From NCBI GenBank assembly GCA_030278955.1, contig JAOANR010000001.1, forward strand, positions 23,252,377 to 23,316,376: a stretch of 64,000 nucleotides of DNA, written 5' to 3'. This document shows, in pieces, positions 10,642-22,201 of the stretch. Numbering within the stretch: position 1 is the first letter of the stretch; every line of letters starts with the position of its first letter. A program made the position numbers and the translations under genes. The notes beneath the pieces are model-generated. The model was not told the origin of the DNA, ran no database searches, and saw only the letters and a program-made list of their open reading frames with translations. The stretch is from Hygrophila difformis. Lineage: Eukaryota > Streptophyta > Magnoliopsida > Lamiales > Acanthaceae.

Positions 10642-13600
10642 AATGCTTCAAAATTCTTGATTATTTTCCTATGATCAGTGGATTTAATTTACCTTCTTTT
10701 GGTAATTGTTTGATAATTGGTTGTTTAGTTCGTTTCCCTTAGAATGCGGCCATCATGTTGTAATGGTCTTTCGTTTAATAATTGTGTGTTAAGTGACGTC
10801 AAGTTTACAATCAGTAGGTTTAAATTCATAGGATAGGATAGGATAGTCATTTTGTACTTTTTTGTATGCAATTGATGCTTTAGAATAATAAGGCTAAACA
10901 TATGTCAAGTTTGTATTTTAGTTTTCATTGGTAGAACGCAATGTGGAAAGGAATAAATAAGACGTCCAAATTATATCATCAAAGTATATCCTAATTGGAT
11001 AATAAAAGGATGTTAGAGGTTCAAATCTCATACTCAACTTTCCTATAGTACGAAGTCCCACTGGACTGGAATATGGGGGCATGATTACAGTGCAGCCCTT
11101 TGCAGCTACGCTGTTAGATAATGAAGTATTTTTTGTGATGTTTTTATATAGTATGATGTGCCTGATCATATTTGTGATGTTTTGATTTTGACTTTTAAAA
11201 ATTTCAGTTCTCTTTTTGTAAATGAATTTATCAGACATCACAAAATTTATGTCCGTCATCACAAAATATGTCGCGCACATCACAATGATAACATTTGTCA
11301 GCACCCCATCGACAGTTTATGCTTATTGCTTGAAAACATCACAAAATGCATGTATGTCATCATGACTGTATGTGCAGTTTGATAGGAAGTCTGCATACTA
11401 ACTCAGCCGGGAATATGGTATGCAAACAAACCTAGTTCGGAGCAACACTGCACTGGGTTCGGTTGTCATAAAAGTGCACTTCATATTAATACAGGTAATT
11501 TAGTACTCCTCTAAATAACCTAAATGAGTTGGTTAAATCATAAAGTCAAGGGTATGGGCAAAGCAGCTTTTGAAAGCTTTAGGGAACTTTAGATTTTATA
11601 TGAAAACAATAGTCTCGTTCTTTTACACTAGCTTTTAAAGGTTACAGCTGTAAATTGAAACTTCGAAAAGCTCTACAAACAGAAGCTACTCTGAGTTGCT
11701 TCTGAGAGCTTTCGGCAGCTACTTTCCAATTTAATTACTCAAATTACAATTTATGACAGCTACAACTACTTCTACAAAACACTTTTGTAAAACTCATAAC
11801 TACACCTCCCAACAACTCCCTATAGCTCCAGCTCGCGGCTACAGTTTTACGTGCATAAGAGACCCTAATTAAATATTCAGTCCAAGACATATTCAAGCTG
11901 ATTTTCGAAATCCACACTCTATTAGCCAAAAATACTTTCTTTTTTTATGAGAACCAAAAATACTTTCTTGATTCTAGTTAGTATAATTTTTTTCCAAGAA
12001 TAAATTTCTGCATATATGAAATATAGAAAACCCAAGTATAATGATATTTTTTCTCACACGCACATTATGAAGACTATGTGGTTTTCTTACCAACTTGCTC
12101 AATCCCATCAACTTCAAAACCTGCAGTTGGTGCACCTGTTCCATTGGTTAAACTGAGACATTATAAAACCACAATCAGAAGGGGAATTTCTATCTCATAG
12201 TTAGAAAAAGGTGCATTTAAATAATAAATACACATTAAAAATTGTCACAAATGGTAGTAGTACAAACAGCAACTAATTATATCAATCATAACATCTTTTC
12301 TTTAAGAATTTCCCCCTTGCGGACCTCACTTTTTAATTCTCATCATGCAAAGAACAGATCAGCTTAACTGCCCAAGTGAATGCTGATTCGCATAAATCCA
12401 AACTCATAATTCATGTTCCTCTGTTTCGTCCAATGACAGGAATTGAATACATGAAACAATGACATGACATAATGTCATGACATGTCATAACATAACCTAT
12501 GATTCACCAAGAGAAAAGTAACAAAAATATCAATGTTGAGATCAAGAAGATTATAAAAACAACACTTACAGCCTGCCCAACTATCACCACAAGTATCAAA
12601 TTATCAAATTTTCCTATGCTTCTGCCGTTCTCCCCTTAAACTACATTTTATCCAGGAAATCAAAAGAAATCAATGTAGAACTACAATAGACCTCACCAAC
12701 TATCTAACTATTAAAATATAGAATTAGCGAAACACCAAAGGGAAAACAATAAAAATAAAAAATCAGTACATGCAGAAGATCTCACCAGCAAATCCTATGG
12801 TGTTGTGATAACGAGTTACCCATTTGCAAACCTATATAACATCTTCAATTTCTCTGTATCCAGCGAGGGAAGCCTTCATCGATGACTTTTCCCACGCTTG
12901 ATACCCTCTGCTGGCTAATCCACTGGTGATTGTGTTTGGCACCCTGTTTGTTTCTCCTACTCTTCCTCCCGGTTGAAAATTCTGGCATGGGGTTTTCCCC
13001 TCATTTATTTCATCTCAAGTAGACTTCATAAAACCTTTCAAAATCACCAGAAGCATGGGTAGAATAGTAATGCCAGCGACACCATTGGTCCAGCCAGCCA
13101 CACTCAGCCTCGCTTGTGGCCCCCAGCACCATTGAGGGACAAACACAGCAATTGAAGACCATAGGAAAACAAGGACAAAAGACCATTCATATAAAAATAA
13201 GAAAATGGAGAATACAACACAGTCCCGAAGCAATCCAATTGATATTACAGAAGATAATCAATTGATAATACAGAACAGAATAAATCAGAGTTCAAGTAAT
13301 TTATAATCCCCCACAAAACCGCAATCAACACTAAACAAAAACCAACCTTCAAATAAGATAAAACGAGAGTCTACAGAGAAGCAATCATCTGGTGAGGGGT
13401 TTTATTGAACAAAACTTGAGTTACCGATTGAAGTAGTTGAAATTCAAGACAAAATTGTACTTTCTATTTTTCAATCAGAAATTGATGGCAAGAACTTGAG
13501 AAGGAAAAAGAATTCAGGCAACAGTGTAATGCGTGATTTTTTACTTGTAATTTAAAGACTAAAGACCTGTAGGTTTTAATATTTTCGTGTCTAATAACTC

Positions 13601-13714
13601 ATTTTCAGCCCCCATGCAATGGGTCCAACAAATTGTCACCCTTTTGAAGAAATGTACTGTAATTCACAGTGCAATAATAAAATGCATACTTCCCTCTTGC
13701 ACATTATCCTAAAC
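10642..13714. other. Intergenic region between the LEA-like and methyltransferase genes
   Basis: I see no further coding exon with family signatures. The stretch contains a cluster of CATCACAAAAT-type short repeats (about 11130-11370), a hAT-like MITE (11550-11866) and a short palindromic patch of ATGACAT and ATGTCAT near 12461-12490. The part nearest 13714 is probably the 3' UTR or last intron of the minus-strand methyltransferase gene. Confidence 0.5.
11550..11866. mobile_element. hAT-like MITE
   Basis: About 317 bp. It aligns along its whole length with the reverse complement of the element at 14768-15025: shared blocks include CACTAGCTTTTAAAG, GCTACTTTCCAATTTAATTA and GAGAGCTTTCGGCAGCTAC-like sequence. 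Its ends are degraded (GGGCAAAGCAGC, CATAAGAGACCCT). Confidence 0.65.
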
Positions 13715-16700
13715 CTAAGTCACAGGTCTACATGCAAAGCCCGTGTCCAAACAACACTCCGATGAGATGCATTGCTTCAAGATTCTCAAATAGACAGGCC
13801 AAATTTGTGCAACAACATTCACTCGAATTGATGGATGATGCTGGCCTGTAAAGAGAAAGCATTTAAGCAGATATCCTGTTTGCGCACTTATGTTCGCAGA
13901 CTGGAGCTGGGAGCATCAACTAATGCCCTTCCAGAGCAAAACCTACCCATTACAACTTCTTCAAGATGGCGGAAAACTGATGTAAATAGACCTGCATATT
14001 ATTATAGGGAATCATTAATACAAGCACAAGTAAAGCCATCATAAAACTTAACAGCTTATGTGCATATAACGCAGCAGCATTAGCTTACTAACTTAACCAT
14101 TAAATAGATAGAAGAGACAAAAAAAACAAAACAAAACAAAACAAAACATTAACAAATATTATTGTGTTAGCAGTGAGAAACAACAGCAAAAGATACAGCA
14201 CACTTAAGGATTAAATCCCAGTATAAGATTGCTTCTAGAGTGAGTGTGAGTAGACAAATGATCTAAAACAATATGGAGAATTGGAGCCCGGTACAATGGT
14301 TTATTCAATTCACCATGGAGCTTTCATATTTGGCACTAGGACAGAAAAATAAGAATTCTTTTTTTTTTCAAAAAGGAAGAAAAAATGATACCTGAGATGG
14401 TGCTTGCTCTATCAAGCAATGTTCCTCTCACCAAAAAACTCCCTGGAATTTGCTGAAAAACCTGTACAAGGAAAATAAACAACAATTCAGGCGCAAATAA
14501 GAGAGGGCAAAACAAAATATGAAGCCATAATTATGATACCAAAATGCGAAATCGCAGGGCATCATCTGGTTTTCTGTGCTCATCACTTATTGCATTGGAG
14601 GTGTTCAGCTCAGGATGGGAATTAGTAGTCCTGCTTTCCTCAAGTGACGGACCATCCAAAATTGCACTAATTTGATCCTTTGAAATAATGACCTTCAGCA
14701 TTATACTACAACTCAGTCATCGGTCAGGATTTAATACGATATTATCAAAGCTGACAATGAATATATAGGGTTTGTTTTGCACAACAAGCTGTAGCTATAA
14801 AGTGTTTTTTTAAAAGCCGTAGTTTTAAAATAAACAATTGAAAAAATTAATTAAATTGGAAAGTAGCTTTCGAAAGTCCCGAAAGCTACTACGGGTAGCT
14901 TCTTTTTGCTGAGTTCTTTTTCGCAGCTACGGTCTTTAAAAGCTAGTGTAAATAACAAGACTTCTATTTTGGTATAGAATCTAAAGCTACCAAAACCTCT
15001 CAAAAGCTGCGTGCAAAACACACCCATAATTTTGGTTAAAGAGAAGAATTATTGAGCATACATCAACATGGAAAGCAGCTGCATCTAGTTTACAAGAGGC
15101 ACCACCATTAGAAAGGTAGGATTCCACAAACTGCAACACATGGAAAGCTGCATGCTGCCGCTGAAGGCCCTAATGAAACAGCAAAACTGCACCATAAGAT
15201 GATATCTCCACAAGAATCACAGATGATAAAAGTAATCAAAATAAAATAAAATAAAGAGACAAACAAAATAGTAGAGCAACATAAATATAGGCCCTGACCT
15301 CTAGCATGAAAGACAGATTGTTCTCCTCAATCTTTAGGGGTGCTATCATCTTCCTCAAAGGAGCCAAAAATGACCAAGCAAGTCCCCATCTTGAAGTCCT
15401 TCCCTGGACAAATTCCGTTGTCTTCACGACAGTGGCTCCAACATTCCAGAGTTGGGATACCAGAATATTCAGGTTGACTTTTCTTCCAACCATAGAAGTG
15501 TACCACCTTAATGATTGAGAAAAAGTTTGAGATCAATCCAATTTAATGACATCTTAAATGAAATTTCAACTTTCAAGTTTTGGACACTTAATGAACATTG
15601 TACCGAAATGCATGCTTCAGCTTAGTGCTGTCCTCAATGATGCGAGTGATAAAGGCAAGTTCACCGCCAGAGCAAACCATCTCTTCTGGAGTCCCGCCAC
15701 AGGATGTCTTGGGGTTTAAACCAGCTTCCTCCATTGACTCGAAGAATGGGGGATTGCACATACAAAAATCAAATACTTCTCCATCCTTGACAACATCTAG
15801 AAGTATAGGCAAGCCATTATAACATTTCTTCAGCCTAGAAGGAGTTGTAAGTACAGATGATTGAAGGAATCCATTGTCTTCAGTATTGGTGCTAGCATCA
15901 ACATTGGCTCCGCTGCTATGTATGGAAACATTTTGCAAATCCTTGAGATCATCAATTTTGTTGACAGCACAAACCTTTCTGATTTCAATCAAATTGGAGA
16001 TGTGTGGATTGCTGTTGATATTTTGATTTGCCCACTCTATAGCTACATCAGTAATATCTTCCAAAAGCACAGGAAATAGCATTCTTAAACCTTAGCATAC
16101 AAACGAAATACCATGACAGACCAGGTAAAAGGTATTGAACAAACTACCTGAACCAACAAACTTCCAACCAAGAAGGGAAGCACCAAGAAGGGGATAAATA
16201 CAATTTGCTCCAGTACCAATATCAAAACCTTTGATATCACCATCATCCCGGGTGGCAGGAATGATCTTTGAAACCAAAAGATCCTCAATCCAATGTATGT
16301 AATTTGATCTGTTAGGCACTGTAGGGCAGAGCTGCCCATCAGGAATCCACCTACAAACGTAAAATTTTCACTGAATCGAAACTACATAATGACAGCATTA
16401 ATAAACCTTACTTAATTAACCTTTCACTAAGAATCCACACAAAAACAATCAACTGTGTAAAAAATTGAGTAAATAAACAAATCACACCATACTATGATTA
16501 TATCCAAAAATTAGCCATATTCTAAAATAATAGGTTTACCAAGAATAAATGTCATACAAAACAGAAAGCAAGAAACTTGGGCCATCTCCACAACAGACGT
16601 GATGGATCCAATGGTCGTTCTAAAGGATCAACTCCAATTTCAAAACAGTTAAATTGTTGTACTTGGAAACACTAGCACAAGTAGAATTCAATCAGGAAAC

Positions 16701-16951
16701 CAATTTAAACAAACATTATACCAGTTGAGAGAATGATCATGGTGCAGCAAGACCCGTGTCAACTCGCGAGTAGCATTAAAGTCTGTCCAATCGATTTTTG
16801 GCCAGCCCTCGCGTGAGTAGAAAACGTAAGGCTCGAAACTGGGGTACAAAGAGGCCAATAACCCAAAATCCGGAGGGTTATCGCAATATTTGTTCCGCGG
16901 ATGGATTCCTAGGCGTTCAGCAGTGCTTTTCCTCTTCCTCTTGCCTGCCAT
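13715..16951 (-). CDS. METTL16/FIONA1-type U6 snRNA m6A methyltransferase
   Basis: Exons on the minus strand: 16951-16722, 16350-16148, 16057-15604, 15506-15299, 15169-15062, 14692-14540, 14461-14392, 13991-13947, and probably a last exon 13845-13715 (or 13991-13943 plus 13845-13728), for about 530 aa. All clear junctions are GT-AG and in frame. The start ATG at 16951 gives MAGKRKRKS; an upstream ATG at 16999 adds 16 unconserved residues. Residues 120-125 (DIGTGA) form the S-adenosylmethionine loop. Residues 246-249 (NPPF) are the catalytic motif, followed by [12 protein letters not shown] and a GGTPEEM loop. [18 protein letters not shown] is a METTL16 family signature. The family methylates an adenosine in U6 snRNA in the nucleus; Arabidopsis FIONA1 affects splicing and flowering time. 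The final exon is uncertain because two donors and two reading frames both work. Confidence 0.9.
14121..14148. repeat. (AAAAC)n microsatellite
   Basis: About five tandem AAAAC units within an A-rich stretch in an intron of the methyltransferase gene. Confidence 0.8.
14768..15025. mobile_element. hAT-like MITE in a methyltransferase intron
   Basis: Terminal inverted repeats are visible: GGGTTTGTTTTGCAC at the left and, as reverse complement, GGGTGTGTTTTGCAC at the right. It lies wholly between the exons ending at 15062 and beginning at 14692. It is the same family as 11550-11866 but in the opposite orientation. No clear 8-bp target duplication was found. Confidence 0.75.
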
Positions 16952-17572
16952 CGCCGCCACACAGGCCACAGCCCTAGATACTGGAGATTTGTACATCAAA
17001 CCAAAAGTTTTTAGTAATAATCTCGTACAACTTTTGAAACTGCGCTTTATTGCTTTGTGCAGAAAATTAAACCGACGAAATGAATGGGTGTTTAACTGGG
17101 CAAAATATTAGTAGGAGTACATCGTATTAACAAATCACACCAACTTAACACGATAGTACTAAATCCTAAAACATGGAAAACTCCAAACTATTCATCACAC
17201 ACATGATCATACCGTGTGATGACAGACAAATTACTCGCCTTATTATGGTCAATTGGCCAGCATTTTCTTCCCTATAAATCATCAATACAAAAAAAATCAA
17301 CATAATATCACTCAGTCAGCTCACCAATTTACCAGATCAGTTGAAAACCCTAGCTCATTTTCCCCTTTTCGACAAGAATGCCACAGAACGGCAGCAGAAA
17401 AGTGGGCACGCCGCCAAAATCCCGCTCCTTATCTCTCTCTTCCCCTTCTCCGTTTATATCCTGGTGAAACTTGTGTGCGTCTGTGTGTATAATTGTAAAA
17501 TTAGTAACGACCTTCGAACGACCTCATGCCTGACAATTCTCAGACTTTAAGTTTGCAATTTTGATAAGGGAA
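16952..17572. promoter_or_regulatory. Probable bidirectional promoter region
   Basis: This stretch lies between the minus-strand methyltransferase ATG and a plus-strand first-exon-like ORF at 17378-17463. A TATA-like CCTATAAATC occurs at 17271-17280 for the plus direction, followed by AAAACCCTAGC, which is common in plant 5' UTRs. The bidirectional role is inference. The region ends exactly at the Helitron boundary. Confidence 0.4.
17378..17463 (+). pseudogene. Orphan first-exon-like ORF cut by the Helitron
   Basis: An ATG at 17378 opens 28 codons (MPQNGSRKVGTPPKSRS, then S/L/P-rich) ending at a plausible donor, TCCTG/GTGAAA. A TATA box and CCCTAGC-type leader lie upstream. The Helitron begins 110 bp downstream, so any following exons were displaced or lie beyond 22010. 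I do not recognise the protein. It could also be a chance ORF. Confidence 0.35.
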
Positions 17573-17583
17573 CTAGTAATTAA

Positions 17584-17602
17584 CCCGTCGAAATTCGACG
17601 GG
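17584..17602 (-). other. Helitron 3'-terminal hairpin
   Basis: CCCGTCGAA and TTCGACGGG form a perfect inverted repeat around a single central base. It lies 7 bases from the CTAG end, the usual arrangement of the Helitron subterminal stem-loop. Confidence 0.8.
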
Positions 17603-17642
17603 CATAATTATATATTTTATATATAATGTATATTTATAATAT

Positions 17643-17900
17643 ACTACCTCCGTTCCTTTTTAAATGGCACGTTTTGACTTTTGTTTCATTAAGTAGCTTT
17701 GACTCGACTTTTTAATACAATTATATAAGATAAAATATAGTCAAGTGGGATCTTGTTGGATTCGTCTAATCGCATAGATTTAGAATATCAAATTTTCGTA
17801 ATTTTTACTTGTATGAAATTTGAGTTATTACGGATTAAAAACGTGTGTTGGATTGCGTGAAATGTGGGTCCGTATCATTTATTTAGGAACGGAGGAAGTA
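17643..17900. mobile_element. Stowaway-like MITE, family A
   Basis: Ends are TACTACCTCCGTTCC and GGAACGGAGGAAGTA, with TA at each border. The interior ATAGTCAAGTGGGATCTTG and GGATTCGTC are shared with other copies in the window. It is closest to the copy at 60612-60880. It is inserted just inside the Helitron 3' end. Confidence 0.88.
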
Positions 17901-18530
17901 ATATATTGGGATGTGTCGGTATGATATGCCGAAAAATTATCGTCATATCGTATACCATACCAAAATTTATGGATGAATTGTGATACGGAACCTGATGTAT
18001 CGAAATGTATATATCGACATACCCTTATTGCGGTATATAACGGCATACCAAAACTTTCGGTATATACCGACATACAGATACTACGGTATATTCCTTCATC
18101 TCGGTGTTTTCATTACGGAGGGTCTTTTGGCACTATTCACTGTTTAACTTTGATTCAATTTTTTTATCATAGTTACGTATAAAAAAAACATGGTCAGGTG
18201 AGATCTTGTTAGATTCGTCCAATCTTGTAGTTTTATAATATCAACTTTTTATAAATTTTCATTGTACACAATTTAAGTCATAACAATTAAAAATGTGTAT
18301 CGACAAACGTGATAGGTGGGTCCGTAGAACAATGAGACGAATGAAGTATAACGAAGTTCGGTACAGTAATGGTATATCGTGGCATCAAAAAATATATACC
18401 GCTACTATAACGATATCTTACATATATCATATTGTACCGAAAATTACAGTATACCGAACATTTCGCCATGCCCGGTATTTTTTCATTATGACATGTGCGG
18501 TATATATGGTATATTCGGTATTTTTTTCCC
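17901..18530. repeat. CGGTATACCG-rich element split by a MITE
   Basis: Two halves (about 17905-18110 and 18355-18530) are dense in CGGTATA, TATACCG, GGTATAT and ATACCGAC motifs on both strands, giving many small self-complementary patches. A family A MITE-like sequence (about 18113-18350) separates them. I do not recognise the family; it may be a foldback-type repeat. Confidence 0.6.
18113..18350. mobile_element. Degenerate Stowaway-like MITE, family A
   Basis: The interior GGTGAGATCTTGTTAGATTC and GTGGGTCCGTAG match the family. The ends are decayed (ACGGAGGGTCTTTT and AGACGAATGAAGTA). It interrupts the CGGTATACCG-rich repeat. Confidence 0.65.
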
Positions 18531-18779
18531 CAATATATGAATGTAATAAAAAATATATTTTCAATAATAGAAAAATATCTAATAATTATATATATTCGAA
18601 AGATGATGTATGTAATATAATATAATTCAATTATTTTTTAAATAAAACTAATAGATAAACCATATTAAAATGTCTTCTTTTATCCCTGATAAATATTAAA
18701 ATAATATTTTTATTTAATTTGAAATCATATAAAAGCAAACAAAATTTTAAATATAAGCATTAAACAGAATATTAAAACT

Positions 18780-19560
18780 CACAATTTGTTAAAAAATTTC
18801 ATCTTCAACACATTTTTTTTTTGGTATCCTAAATTAATTCATATTCATCATATATTAATTTGAGTCCCCACTTGCTAGTGATATGAGATATTGCAAAATA
18901 TAATTATCCGTGGCTAAAAATTGAATTGACTTTTGTTTATAGTCATAGCAAAACAAACTGAGAGTGGGAACTCACTCATCTGAAATCGAATAGGGAATTT
19001 GGTTAAATCAAACGGGCTCATAATCATTCTACGCAGCTCTATATTCTAAGAAGCATGACTACACAGCACTTATTCAACTTTATTACATGATTCGGTAATC
19101 CAAAACACTGGATCGTGTTTAGATATTCTTGTGAATAGGGATGGTAGTGGGTTCATGTCAGAACCGAGAACTGAGCAAGACCCGAGCTTGTGTCGGGTCT
19201 TAGGCCTTATAAAAATGACCCAGAACCGACCCGTTGCCTAAGGATGGCAATGGGTCCGGGTCAGACCCGGAACCAAGCCCCGTGTCGGGTCTTGGGTCTT
19301 GGCGGACCCAACTCAGACCCGACCTATTGCTATCACTACCCGTGAAAATATTTCATCGTCATTATTTATGCTTTCATTCTCTTGACAAATTCTGTTAGAA
19401 CTGAGATATACGTTTTCATTTGCAGACATGCATTTTATGATGTAATCATTAATCGTATCAAACATGTCATTGGTAGGGGCTAATATAGCATCATCTTTAA
19501 AAATGTCTGGATTTGATGTGTTGAAATTTATATTTTTATATATACTTTTTAAAAAAATGT
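18780..19560 (-). pseudogene. Helitron helicase C-terminal fragment, unit A
   Basis: Translating the minus strand across several frame breaks gives AILAPTND, then MSANENVYLSSN, VVMLLR, FPLSVCFAMTINKSQ and a DEIFQQI-like end. These are C-terminal blocks of plant Helitron PIF1-like helicases (DNA unwinding during rolling-circle transposition). Frameshifts and stops are frequent, and a 207-bp insertion sits at about 19138-19345. It is not functional. Confidence 0.7.
19138..19345. mobile_element. Small GGGTCGGG-rich MITE-like insertion
   Basis: It starts GGGATGGTAGTGGGT and ends with the near-inverse CTATCACTACCC. The interior repeats GACCCGG and CGGGTCT. It splits helicase unit A between the DDEIF and following blocks, so it is younger than the Helitron. 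A target duplication is not clean (GTGAA on both sides). Confidence 0.6.
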
Positions 19561-19739
19561 AACTATAAGACCACCCGTATAATTTATAAGAATATCATTT
19601 GGAAATGTTAAATTCGATTGTACATCTCTAAAGATTAATACCAGCTTTATTATCACCAACATAAAGTATTCATTTTGCAAATTCCTGCCATATATAAATT
19701 TCATTGAAATAATATTTCTTGTGTATCATGAGTTAATCT

Positions 19740-20390
19740 ATGTTAATTACATCTTAATACTTTGAGTCATCTATTGCTAGTGACACGGAATGTTGCAACA
19801 TATAATTGTTCTTGACTAAAAACTGATTTTGGAAGATAGAGTCCAACATTCTTTAAAGATTGACAGTAACTTTTGTATGTAATCATAGCAAAACAAACTA
19901 CAACTGGGAATTTTCTCCTCTAAAATAAAATAGAGAATTTGGTAAAATCAGACGGGCTCATAATCAGTCTACCAAATAAGAATTTTCTATTTTCATGATT
20001 TTCCAAAATTAGTTTAACATGAATTGTATGGTTCTGCATCTTAATTAATATCAACTTGCTTCTATTGCATAATTTTATTTGATAGATCTATATTTTTAAG
20101 AAGCATGACTATGCATCCCTCCTTCAACCTTATTTCTTGATTCGATAATCTAGAACAATTGATCATGATTAGATATTTCGGTGAAAAATATTTTATTGTC
20201 ATTATCTATGCTTTCATCATTTTGACAAATATTGTTGGAACTGAGATATACCTTTTAATTTGCAGACATACGTTCTGTGATGTAATGATTAATCGTATCA
20301 ATCATCTCATTAGTAGGGGCTAGTATAGCACTATCTTTAAAAATGTTTGGATTTGAAGTGATAAAATTTATATTTTTGGAATATAGAGTT
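19740..20390 (-). pseudogene. Helitron helicase C-terminal fragment, unit B
   Basis: A second copy of the same protein segment. The minus strand reads AILAPTNEMIDTINHYI, then GCIVMLLKNIDLSN, FPVVVCFAMITYKS, SLKNVGLYLPKSVFS and EQLYVATFRVTSN, with stops and frameshifts between. It matches unit A in order and spacing, so one arose from the other or both are remnants of related elements. Confidence 0.72.
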
Positions 20391-20520
20391 AACACACTTC
20401 GAATGGGAATTTTCTTCTCTAAATTGAATGGGAAATTCGGTTAAATCACACGGGCAGACGGGCTCATAAACAATATACCAATCAAGAATTTTCATCCCAA
20501 ATAATGAACTTTGTTTCAAT
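20385..20520 (-). pseudogene. Helitron helicase fragment, unit C (partial)
   Basis: A third partial copy. The minus-strand frame contains DLTEFPIQFREENS, corresponding to the DFTKFP and RRKFP region of units A and B. It begins right after unit B, which points to tandem duplication. Confidence 0.55.
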
Positions 20521-21119
20521 AAGAAGAGAGGTTAAATCATTTTATGTGGTAATTATTTTGCATGTAGAATTCTCATCATCATATACTTGGACTAAGATTT
20601 ATATTCCAAATATACTCTAAAAGATTAATTCGTAAATAAAAATCAACTCTTTATTGTTCAAAAAATGAAACAATAAAAGGAAAAAACCTTTTATTAGTTG
20701 AATAACGTGACTATTTTTTGAAAATATTTGAGAATTGCATTTCATCCGCTACATTGGCGGTTGAATCTTCATATTGACTCCGTTTTTTAGTAGAATTATG
20801 CAATAGGGATGCGATATTAATAATTGATGTAGAAAGTAAAAAGTAACTAAATTAAAAATTGGTCATCCTAAATATTGATATGATACTATTTTCAAAATAT
20901 ATTTAATTTACCACTTTTTCATATATGTGCTGGGAAATGCTGCATTTTTTGTGCTGTTAGCTCTTATTTTTATCCTTATATTTTTTTTGCGAAAAACTAA
21001 AAACTAAATCACGAATAACATAAATCATGCATAAAATAATTTATTAGATAAAATTCAATGTTAAAATAAAGATAATAATTGGAAAAATGAATGAATAAAT
21101 CATGAAAAACTGAAGAGTA

Positions 21120-22000
21120 AGAATTACATATAAATATGAAATTCCGAATTTCTTAGAAATTGAAAATTGTGGGATATAAATTGAAAATTTTAAATCTTTT
21201 TAAAACTGAAAATTGAGAATTTCATATACACAATAATATAAAAATAAAAATAAATTATTAAAACTTGAGACACAAACTCACCATAAAAAAAAAAAGATTA
21301 CATATTGGTAATAGATGGATTGAAAATCTAAAATTTAAACTAAATAAATAAAAACTGAAAAATTGTGGGATATAAAGATAAAAAACTAAAATAAAAAATG
21401 AAAAATTTGAAATTGAAAATTGTAGGAATTCCATATGAATTGAAAATTACAAATCTTTTAAAAACTAAATATTTTTATTTTTATATCTACATTAATATAT
21501 GTTATAACGTAAATAAATAAATTAAATTCAAAACTATAAATTATTAAATAAAAATGCAAATATCTATATAAAAGAAAATTGAAAATTTGAAAGGGAGACA
21601 TCTTCACTAATGGTTTTACAATTATATATAGATGAATAAAAAAAAATACATGCAAAAATCTAAAATTGGTAAATTAAACATTACAAAAGAATATAGATAA
21701 AATAAAAAATATAAAATTTCAAATTTCAGATCTTTCAAATCTTTTTAAAAGTACAATCTTGTAGAATTCCATATATATAGGAAATTCATATATTTCAAAA
21801 ATTTTGAAATTTATAATGAATAAATAAATAAATGCAAAAATAAGAAATTTATAAATCTAATTTAAAATTTTAGAATGAAAAAAACAAATAATAATAAGTA
21901 AATAATAAATAAAAAAAACTCAAAAATCTATAAAAATTGGAAAATTGTAATGGAGACACCACCTTAATTGTAGAATAGTTTGTTCACTAATGCTTTAATA
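21120..22000. repeat. AT-rich tandem blocks at the Helitron 5' end
   Basis: Three diverged blocks, each a few hundred bases, share AATTGTGGGATATAAA, GGAATTCCATATG and AAATCTTTTTAAAA-type segments. Each ends in GAGACAYC followed by TTCACTAATG-like sequence (near 21269, 21597 and 21955). The last two also end in TATATATAGAT, the Helitron 5' terminus. The blocks look like successive or duplicated Helitron 5' ends. No gene is present. Confidence 0.55.
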
Positions 22001-22201
22001 TATATATAGATTACTTAAATAAATTGTACTCCATCTTTTCCTAATATAGTTACTGAATAATACAGTAGTCTTTTATTATAATAGTCTTTTCACAATAGTT
22101 ATATTTTTATTATATTGTCATTGATTTTATAAGTAGTTTTTAAAATTTATTATGCAATGATTTAGTTGAATGGTAAAAATAGAATTTATGAATTAATTAA
22201 T

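Larger units (their letters stand above)
17573..22010 (-). mobile_element. Decayed Helitron
   Basis: On the minus strand the element starts with TCTATATATATA at 22010, preceded by A, and ends with CTAG at 17573, followed by T. That is the A/T insertion and 5'-TC...CTRR-3' structure of Helitrons. A perfect 9-bp stem hairpin (CCCGTCGAA/TTCGACGGG) lies 7 bases inside the 3' end. Decayed pieces of the Helitron PIF1-like helicase lie inside on the same strand. Total length is 4438 bp, including several younger nested insertions. No Rep (HUH) domain was recognised. Confidence 0.75.
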
